DNA of 64,000 nt. It comes from a virus. Made by a program: the position numbers and the translations under genes. How positions within the stretch are numbered: the first letter of the stretch is position 1; each line of letters opens with the position of its first letter. Positions 59,101-64,000 of the stretch are shown here, piece after piece. Location: positions 1 to 64,000 of IMG/VR virus record IMGVR_UViG_3300035113_000077. One strand, given 5' to 3'. Under the pieces are notes generated by a model that was given only the letters and a program-made list of their open reading frames with translations, did no database searches and was not told the origin of the DNA.

Positions 59101-60148
59101 TAAATTGCAATTGGTCAAATTGCATCTTTAGTGCAGCAGTTTCGACATTCCATTGATGTTGCGATTTTATAAGGTCTTCATTAACTAAAACACTATACTT
59201 ATCAGCTCTATCATATAGTTCTTGAATTGCTCCACTACCTTGATTTAATAGTGGAATCATCTGATAGCCAATTCTACGTGAGAATAAATCAGCAGCTAAT
59301 CTACTCTTTGTCATTCCATCCGGTAAAGTTTGAAATAAATCAGATACTCGTTTTAATATATCATTAGCTGGAAGTATATTGCCATGAGCATCTCTTAAAC
59401 TAACTCCAAAAGCTTTTAATTCTTTTTCAGCTTTACTTATTCCTTGTCCCCCTCTAGAGAGTTGAAGATTCATCAACATCATAGAGCGACCCATTGTTTG
59501 AATATCTATACCAGTCGCAGCTGCTGCTAGTTTTAATTCTTGAAATTGCTTAGTAGTTACTCCAGCTCTTGAAGCAGATCGTTCTAGTTCTTCTGCCATT
59601 TTGCCAGCTTTTTCTGGCATTTCACTAATTGTCTTTACTATTTCTCCTAATGAAGATGCTAGTTTCTCAAATATTAAAAATGCTCCTCCACCAGCTGCTC
59701 CTGCAATGATAGTGTTTAACATTCCACCACCAGTAGCAGCTCCAGAAAAACTAGCTAATAGTTTACTAAATCCTCCACCACCTCCTGCATCTGCTTTGTC
59801 TAATGATAACTGTTTTTCTTTCAAAGAAATTAACTGTTGCTGTAGCCTTATTTCATTTGACTTCGTTGTAAGTCTTTTTATCTGTGAAGCAGCTAAAGAT
59901 TTTTCGTAGTTTGTTTCTGCTTCTGCTGCTCTTTGTTTTGCTTTTATTAAGTTAATCTGAACTGCAGTTTGTTCTTTGGTTAATCTAATTGCTTCATCAT
60001 GTTGCTTCTTTGCTTCAGATGCAGACTTACTTCTTTCGCTACTAAGCATATTACTAAGTTTTTTAACAGTGCTTTCTACACCCTTAGCATTTTCAGTAAG
60101 AGCGGATAAATCACCTTTAAACTTCAGTAATAATGTTCTAGCATCCAT
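56153..60148 (-). CDS. Tail tape-measure protein
   Basis: 1331 aa, with GAGGTAATT upstream. The N-terminal part is a coiled coil (KKLSNMLSSERSKSASEAKK). A hydrophobic, Gly-rich region follows (LNTIIAGAAGGGAFLIFEKL), then repeated helices with Gln-rich stretches and a Gly/Ala-rich segment near residue 985 (GAIGGMGIGGDIGDMF-like). This layout is typical of tape-measure proteins, which set tail length. At about 1.5 angstrom per residue the tail would be near 200 nm. It follows the two chaperone frames as expected. Confidence 0.9.
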   Translation of the reverse strand: MDARTLLLKFKGDLSALTENAKGVESTVKKLSNMLSSERSKSASEAKKQHDEAIRLTKEQTAVQINLIKAKQRAAEAETNYEKSLAASQIKRLTTKSNEIRLQQQLISLKEKQLSLDKADAGGGGGFSKLLASFSGAATGGGMLNTIIAGAAGGGAFLIFEKLASSLGEIVKTISEMPEKAGKMAEELERSASRAGVTTKQFQELKLAAAATGIDIQTMGRSMMLMNLQLSRGGQGISKAEKELKAFGVSLRDAHGNILPANDILKRVSDLFQTLPDGMTKSRLAADLFSRRIGYQMIPLLNQGSGAIQELYDRADKYSVLVNEDLIKSQHQWNVETAALKMQFDQLQFTLGEGILPLLVQVASWVNKIAEGWNQLAGVNAVKDFGNEVEAWARAKGMMAGKPQLKFSTDARSHMEEKVPEDLQRTLAEKRYGKQKASRMTFGKNNTWKDIYLELQSEGKPTNDLIELFAQKFPDALKKAETATSGLDKRLQDNTKSIAKVTELTIKYNEVVAQLKEKQEEAAIATKKSALTIAYDQGLITQESFLNQSRELDKQDHETKLKYLTEYKKLEIQKVQEAARQQITQLGGEEPEEGGDKASFAAEQQDKIKLLNQQTAEKVKIINVQTKEKILAENEKFAKENQQLDLQGVTSEIKANQLRIAENLKMQQEILTNDKSLLDYQLKQRTVSVDEYMAIREAQIKHEVELSNIAAQEEYNNGKKTPEALVQLENKRIEARIKSERELTDLLRNETQTRLSFSESRYQGSMGLFQGQQAIAQMMSGGSGVALSNNAVQMQIEATKRYKEEQQALLHSTMPLSNLWFQILGNMTKATQELMKMNIELLKSKSVMVNVGSIFQQLSSLIGQFGVTRGGWASVGAAGGILEQLGSARAKRSAQDKDGGAFSDLADAFKGFDWHDMSDSMQKFNEGIKGAVGAVGSFIQMIGSSHGKAGDIAGGAIGGMGIGGDIGDMFSKFSKFAGPIGQVAGAAFGGILSGIIGHKNNQTAQFINSVNKQMADLQAAISNGTTGIQQGIQQLQSLRQSVISQEGHSKKKQKAQLEQEAQAINDQIIALQRQQEAMFIDLGLQLKVLNSPTQFQGLLGSLKDIMDQYKKFAGAARDAKDLAMANQFLADSLRNFADTQATALNEAEQGAIQDAIKLNDLLRDRKQLLTDEAQTEYDIMTQGVLVNQRTVAMTKMQQIQQARNQMNIQLQQMDQDIALTTYKVNSEKQIFDLATTRIDLEAQLLKLQEAQTDKEILRIEALVQIVKMLQSGTPLTNMDQILAALGLNSAMASPAPLGNGGMGGSIEDWLNNIRANRARGGFGGAAGYLYS

Positions 60149-60153
60149 AGTAA

Positions 60154-60447
60154 TTACCTCTGAACAATTGGTATCTTAATTCCTTGTGATGAAAGAAATC
60201 TATAAGCTTCTTTACCAGTTACTTTGCGAAGATCAATTTCACCCTCTTCATTATAAAAGTTAGGTGATAAATCTTCCTCTTGTTCCTCTTCAATTTCTTC
60301 AGTAAATTTATTTCTTTTCTTCTTAGTAGTCTTAGAATTCTTTTCCAAGTTTAAGACTTGTTCACGTGACGAATATGACATCATTGCCATTTCAGATTTA
60401 GTAAACTTATCTTCTATTTCTGATAATGACATTTTAAATTCTTGCAT
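60154..60447 (-). CDS. Tail assembly chaperone, -1 frame extension (T-like)
   Basis: 97 aa counted from its own ATG, but the frame is open upstream without a stop to the slippery site at 60534-60528. It is therefore most likely translated as the end of a fusion with the upstream chaperone, as in lambda gpGT. The joining part would read DSFPRLPKRRGDNISKCPAV and onward. The C-terminal region (KVTGKEAYRFLSSQGIKIPI) and the acidic stretch (TEEIEEEQEEDLSPN) fit a tape-measure-binding domain. Independent start is possible but less likely. Confidence 0.7.
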   Translation of the reverse strand: MQEFKMSLSEIEDKFTKSEMAMMSYSSREQVLNLEKNSKTTKKKRNKFTEEIEEEQEEDLSPNFYNEEGEIDLRKVTGKEAYRFLSSQGIKIPIVQR

Positions 60448-60464
60448 CCAGCTACCTGCTGCAC

Positions 60465-61172
60465 TTACTGCTGGGCATTTACTAATGTTGTCGCCACGTC
60501 GCTTTGGAAGCCTTGGAAAAGAATCGAGAAAAAATCCCTCATCTTGTTTACCTCCACTTGAGCAAGAACTATGGTGGTTATTCTATAATTGGATAGATTC
60601 TCAATTACCCAAGCTTCAGTCAACCACTCATGTTTCTTTACTTTATTTTCTCCTCTAGGTGGATCTAAACAAAGTACACAACACTTTGCCAGTATATCTT
60701 GTAATGGTTGAAATAATTCCATCATTCCAAGAATCTTTTGTAGTACATCACCTTCAAATGTTCTTAAATTAAAACCGCTAAATTCTTGAGATGCTGAAGC
60801 TAAAGAATTCTTTGCAATGGAATATAATTCACGTTCAACACTTTGAGGTAATTCCTTCAATATAAAATCAATTGTATCGTTATCTTTTTGTAGTTTAACT
60901 TTAAAAGTTACATATTCTTTAGATAACAATTTCTGCAGTTCATCAGCGGATAGGGGGATTCTTTTCTTTCTCTCTTCTTCTTCAAATTTTTGAACAGCTT
61001 CTCGCAACATCTCATCGTTGTTTTTACGTAGATCATCTTTAAATAGAGCAATGTCTATTTCAAATTTCTTTTTAAATTCTTCACGTAATTGTGGTTCAAG
61101 TTCTAAGCGAAGTTGTAATTTTAAGGAATCAGTGGTGTCAATAGAATTTGACACTATAGGTGTGGTTGACAT
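60465..61172 (-). CDS. Tail assembly chaperone (G-like)
   Basis: 235 aa with GGAGG upstream. It is helical and charged (LRLELEPQLREEFKKKFEID). It lies between tail tube and tape measure, the usual place of the G gene. The 0 frame reads GAT TTT TTC TCG and runs on to the stop at 60465. A -1 shift at the TTTTTTC gives a longer product that ends at 60154. The two products cooperate on tape-measure folding in known phages. Confidence 0.75.
   Translation of the reverse strand: MSTTPIVSNSIDTTDSLKLQLRLELEPQLREEFKKKFEIDIALFKDDLRKNNDEMLREAVQKFEEEERKKRIPLSADELQKLLSKEYVTFKVKLQKDNDTIDFILKELPQSVERELYSIAKNSLASASQEFSGFNLRTFEGDVLQKILGMMELFQPLQDILAKCCVLCLDPPRGENKVKKHEWLTEAWVIENLSNYRITTIVLAQVEVNKMRDFFSILFQGFQSDVATTLVNAQQ
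60528..60534 (-). other. Programmed -1 ribosomal frameshift site TTTTTTC
   Basis: The heptamer T TTT TTC is in the correct frame (codons GAT TTT TTC) inside the G-like chaperone, 21 codons before its stop. The -1 frame is open from here through the T-like ORF. The site and location match those used in many tailed phages. Confidence 0.8.
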
Positions 61173-61224
61173 TCTAAACCTCCAAGCTTTCTCAAATAAT
61201 ATAAATTACTTCAACTAGAAAATA

Positions 61225-61256
61225 TTTATGGGTGACGATATTCTGTCACCCATAAA
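61225..61256 (-). terminator. Terminator after tail tube gene
   Basis: A perfect 12-base stem (TTTATGGGTGAC/GTCACCCATAAA, 61225-61236 and 61245-61256) with an 8-base loop, followed by TATTTTC. It lies 11 bases after the tail tube stop, the usual place for a terminator that raises the ratio of the major tail protein. Confidence 0.8.
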
Positions 61257-61266
61257 AGGTTAATTA

Positions 61267-62397
61267 CTAAATAGGAACTCCAGTATTCGATGCTGGATAA
61301 TATGCTCTATAGCATACAACAGTTTCACCATCTAGTGGATCATCAAATGCCAATGATTCAAAAGACGCATCTAATTCATATCCAGTTTCATCGGTTGTCC
61401 CTACGTTGCTAATGGCCCAGTTTCCTAAATCTTTAAATTGACTAATCGACAAATGTGGATAATAGAATGCAATTTGATCACTATCAATTGTATCTAGTAT
61501 AAACAATGCCGACCAATCCATAATGAATGTTCCACCTTCTCTGGAAGTCCACCCATTTATTCTCTGGATTTTAGATCCAGTCGGTGGTGATGTTGGCCCA
61601 ACTAATACAGAAGATGAAGCGCCACCACCTGTAAACACTTGTTTCAAAACTAGGGCATCTTGGTTTCCAGCAATACCAGCAATTGGCCCAGCAACTACAG
61701 CAGTAATTAGATTCGTAAAGTCCGATGTTCTACGAATAAAATCAGTGTCTTGTGGAGCGTTGTTTACATATACTGGAACTCCATTTGATCCAATAAATCC
61801 AGTTGAAACTTTATCATAGTCAACATCTACTACTATCATTTGACCAGCAGCAAATAATGCACCAGATCCAGATGGTAGAAATACACAAGGCAAACCAGCT
61901 ACTCCAGGCTGAGTAGCTGTTCCTCCAGTGGTCTGATATCCAGATGCTCCAAGAGCTACAGCAGTAGTTCCAGAAGTTCCTAGTGGGTTCGTTGTTGAAG
62001 CTTGACCAGCAGCTAAGAAATTAAACACTTCGCAGCCAGAAGCAATTTTCAAAGCTAAGCGAGAATACTCACGAAACTTAAATTCAATTTCCTCCGATAC
62101 TTCACCACGAACCTTTGCTCTTGTTGCCCCACGATAGCCAGACTTGATCGACCCCACTTTGCTACCTTGTGTTAACTTATAGTCTTTAATCCATCCAAGA
62201 TCAAACCATCCTGCTGGCATGTTGTTTGTATTGAATGGTCCTTGAAATTGCAAATCTAAGATTGTAGGACCAACAGCGGAGTTTGTTTGGCCAGCCCAAA
62301 AGGGGGTATTGAATGGAGCAAAGAACCCTCTCCATCCTGCTCCAATTAAAAGTTGATTTCGTCTAAATGGTTGTACTATACCTTTAGATAGTGGCAT
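61267..62397 (-). CDS. Major tail tube protein
   Basis: 376 aa from the ATG at 62397 (GGAGGAATTAAG upstream). DLGWIKDYKLTQGSKVGSIK, then RGEVSEEIEFKFREYSRLAL follow the pattern of tail tube proteins of long-tailed phages. It lies between the tail terminator-like gene and the chaperone, and a terminator follows. At 376 residues it is longer than the usual 170-250, so a C-terminal decoration part (FVLP-to-end) is likely. Confidence comes mainly from gene order and pattern. Confidence 0.7.
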   Translation of the reverse strand: MPLSKGIVQPFRRNQLLIGAGWRGFFAPFNTPFWAGQTNSAVGPTILDLQFQGPFNTNNMPAGWFDLGWIKDYKLTQGSKVGSIKSGYRGATRAKVRGEVSEEIEFKFREYSRLALKIASGCEVFNFLAAGQASTTNPLGTSGTTAVALGASGYQTTGGTATQPGVAGLPCVFLPSGSGALFAAGQMIVVDVDYDKVSTGFIGSNGVPVYVNNAPQDTDFIRRTSDFTNLITAVVAGPIAGIAGNQDALVLKQVFTGGGASSSVLVGPTSPPTGSKIQRINGWTSREGGTFIMDWSALFILDTIDSDQIAFYYPHLSISQFKDLGNWAISNVGTTDETGYELDASFESLAFDDPLDGETVVCYRAYYPASNTGVPI

Positions 62398-62473
62398 ACT
62401 TAATTCCTCCAAATGTCCTTATTTTAAATTCCTGCTTTAACCATTCTTTCTTTTTTAATATGACACTATTTCT

Positions 62474-62998
62474 TCAGCTAGTAATTACATCAGCAAACTC
62501 TCCAACAGTTACTTGACATGCTCCATAAATTATTCCTTCTTGCTTTTCAAATCTAGTTGGCATAAATCGTGGTCTACTCCACCAAATACTATCTTGTGGT
62601 TGAACAGTTGGTACAGCCACTAATTTATTTCCTTGAACTTGGGGAGTGTAAACATTCTTATCACAAAAGTAAGGATATAAACCATTTATTAACTCAGACT
62701 TCATTTGATAATTAGATTGGTACCTACTTCCACGATTGTTTCCTACTTGATCTTGTGGTAAATCTGCTCCTTCAATTGTCCAAACCCACTGAGTTAAATG
62801 AGAGAATCCAATTGATGTCGCTGTTCCAGATGTTGGCATTTCTCCCAACAACAAAAGATAGAATGCTTCAGCTTGAACATTCTTCGGTGGCCAAGCATTT
62901 GCTTCAATCACTCCCATAACTGTACGTTTAGGATTTTTAGCTACAATTCTAGCTTTGACAAATTTAAAATAGCTATCGACGGCGTCTCTAATGTTCAT
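62474..62998 (-). CDS. Putative tail terminator protein
   Basis: 174 aa. MNIRDAVDSYFKFVKARIVA, then GFSHLTQWVWTIEGADLPQD and FADVITS. Size and place, between neck-type genes and the tail tube, fit a tail terminator or head-tail joining protein (lambda gpU-like). It overlaps the pentapeptide gene by 4 bases. The assignment rests on position. Confidence 0.5.
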   Translation of the reverse strand: MNIRDAVDSYFKFVKARIVAKNPKRTVMGVIEANAWPPKNVQAEAFYLLLLGEMPTSGTATSIGFSHLTQWVWTIEGADLPQDQVGNNRGSRYQSNYQMKSELINGLYPYFCDKNVYTPQVQGNKLVAVPTVQPQDSIWWSRPRFMPTRFEKQEGIIYGACQVTVGEFADVITS

Positions 62999-63540
62999 AT
63001 AATTCGTCTGTCAAAGATAGCTTTCAATTTCAAATAACGATCAGGGCCAACAAATTCTATCAATCGTTCTGTCCAAGATAATTTATCTTTGAATCTAAAT
63101 AATAATTTACCTTCTTTACAGTAAAGATTAAAATTACCTTGACTACAGCTCTCACAGTGCTGAACATGAGTTTGCCAAGATTCTGGAAGTTTCATCAACG
63201 ATGGCATAAATGACCACACTTCCAGCCAGTCAGAATCTACTTCCATGTCTCTAAATGTATCACATTTCCAAGTAAGAGTTATTCCAAAGCAATCGCGAGG
63301 CTTAAATATTACTTTCTGTAGCTGAGCCTCCATGAAATTTGTTCTATATAAACTAGTTCCAGTAAAATTCGATCCATAGCAATTAGCATTGGAAAAATTT
63401 GAATAGGAACAATCAGCATCTGTAAAATTACATTCTAATAATGAGCATCGACTAAAATCTGAAAACTTCAACTTTTGCTTTGAGAAATCTTTTTGATAAA
63501 ACTTCTGACCCGAGAATTTTGCACCATCTTGTTTTGTCAT
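62995..63540 (-). CDS. Pentapeptide-repeat protein
   Basis: 181 aa. Residues 25-85 show A(D/N)Lxx repeats in variant form: KFSDFSRCSLLECNFTDADC, then SYSNFSNANCYGSNFTGTSL. They fold as a right-handed square helix. The C-terminal half contains a Cys pattern (QHCESCSQGNF) and resembles no known family. In bacteria such proteins sometimes mimic DNA or shield gyrase, but in a tail region it may be structural. Confidence 0.75.
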   Translation of the reverse strand: MTKQDGAKFSGQKFYQKDFSKQKLKFSDFSRCSLLECNFTDADCSYSNFSNANCYGSNFTGTSLYRTNFMEAQLQKVIFKPRDCFGITLTWKCDTFRDMEVDSDWLEVWSFMPSLMKLPESWQTHVQHCESCSQGNFNLYCKEGKLLFRFKDKLSWTERLIEFVGPDRYLKLKAIFDRRII

Positions 63541-63555
63541 TCCAAATTACCTCAA

Positions 63556-63996
63556 CTATAAATTTAATGTTCCAATTGTATTAATCATATCTGATGCTAG
63601 ATCATTTACACCTTTTAATATTTCATCACCTGGTTCAACAACTTGTAAGCTATCGTATAAATCACCACTATCAATTGGTACGTTTTCTTGCAGTATGACT
63701 AAACACTTCTCTGAAATTCTTTTGTAAGCACCAGTTAACTCTTGTTTTAAACTATCTTCCGTAATTGATTCTTTTGAATCAAAACTTACTTTAGATAACT
63801 CATCTTGAATTATATTCCAATACTTATCTTCATTTATTGCAATCCATCCACTAGGAGCTTGGGTAGAAAACCACCTATTGGTAAATTGTCCTTTAGGATT
63901 TCTACCTTGAACTGTCTTTGGTCCTTTCTTCGTTTGTCTAATATTCCCCCACTCCCATACAAGTGCATAATTTGCTGGCGGCCCCACGCTTTGCAC
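63556..63996 (-). CDS. Neck/head-tail connector-like protein, cut by the window edge
   Basis: At least 146 aa. A GTG is found at 63996, but the frame is open to the end of the window, so the true start is probably outside. KRISEKCLVILQENVPIDSG and DLYDSLQV follow HK97 gp10-type proteins, where a helix then V(P)xDTGxLxxS occurs before strands. Such proteins complete the head-tail joint. Position at the start of the tail module agrees. Confidence 0.55.
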   Translation of the reverse strand: MQSVGPPANYALVWEWGNIRQTKKGPKTVQGRNPKGQFTNRWFSTQAPSGWIAINEDKYWNIIQDELSKVSFDSKESITEDSLKQELTGAYKRISEKCLVILQENVPIDSGDLYDSLQVVEPGDEILKGVNDLASDMINTIGTLNL

Positions 63997-64000
63997 TCCA

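Noticed and set aside
6921-60447. Similar peptides MSYSSKEQIE (zinc-finger protein) and MSYSSREQVL (T-like chaperone)
   Set aside because: The likeness is limited to ten residues with unrelated surroundings. I treat it as chance.
1-64000. CRISPR array, retron or diversity-generating retroelement
   Set aside because: No regularly spaced repeats and no reverse transcriptase motif were seen in any frame.
1-64000. Integrase, excisionase or repressor for lysogeny
   Set aside because: No tyrosine or serine recombinase motif and no clear repressor were found. The winged-helix-like antitoxin alone is not enough.

Overview
The window is part of the genome of a tailed double-stranded DNA bacteriophage, AT-rich (roughly one third G+C by eye). 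Every gene I can support lies on the minus strand, so transcription runs from position 64000 down to 1. Genes are tightly packed, many with ATGA, TGATG or TAATG stop/start overlaps, and most have a GGAG- or AAGGA-type ribosome binding site. A long tape-measure protein, one tail-tube protein and no recognisable contractile sheath suggest a long non-contractile tail; at about 1.5 angstrom per residue the 1331-residue tape measure would correspond to a tail of about 200 nm (inference). I see no integrase, repressor or lysogeny module. The host cannot be named. Sec, Tat and lipoprotein signals and Shine-Dalgarno sites only say that it is a bacterium.

Layout in the direction of transcription. (A) 64000-49.2 kb, tail module: neck-type protein (cut by the window edge), pentapeptide-repeat protein, tail terminator-like protein, tail tube followed by a strong hairpin, two chaperone frames joined by a TTTTTTC slippery site, tape measure, and a 2179-residue hub/fibre protein ending in a Hint (intein-like) domain. 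(B) 49.2-38.4 kb: UvsW-like helicase, zinc-finger small proteins, a GC-rich foreign patch carrying a Phd-like antitoxin, dCTP deaminase, DnaB-like helicase, a lipoprotein, primase, flap endonuclease and a sigma-like factor. (C) 38.4-31.7 kb: HNH endonuclease, DUF3310, ThyX, a DpdA/TGT-like protein, GTP cyclohydrolase I, metallopeptidase, sliding clamp-like protein and MazG-like protein. (D) 31.7-19.1 kb: UDG-exonuclease-polymerase A fusion, UvsY-like protein, unusual single-stranded DNA-binding protein, RecA-like recombinase, clamp loader, and a single-chain Mre11-Rad50 protein preceded by an HNH gene and a decayed second copy of the Mre11 start. (E) 19.1-8.2 kb, accessory and lysis region: exported C1q-like protein, FkbM methyltransferase, cold-shock protein, tRNA-Leu, GH108 endolysin, dTDP-sugar dehydratase, a Tat-signal protein and many small genes. 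(F) 8.2 kb to 1: exported and membrane-anchored surface proteins including a beta-helix protein, then a MuF-like head protein.

Together the genes form a largely self-sufficient replication, recombination and nucleotide-metabolism set. FolE plus the DpdA-like protein hint at 7-deazaguanine modification of the phage DNA. A recurrent CTGTATAAT motif at five gene boundaries looks like a promoter element. The most unusual points are the Mre11 remnant/HNH/fused Mre11-Rad50 locus, the Hint domain on the tail protein, the GC-rich antitoxin patch, the poly-G tract at the start of folE, and the number of phage proteins with export signals. Two apparent single-base indels (near 7796 and 45540) and a 13-base homopolymer could be real or sequencing errors.
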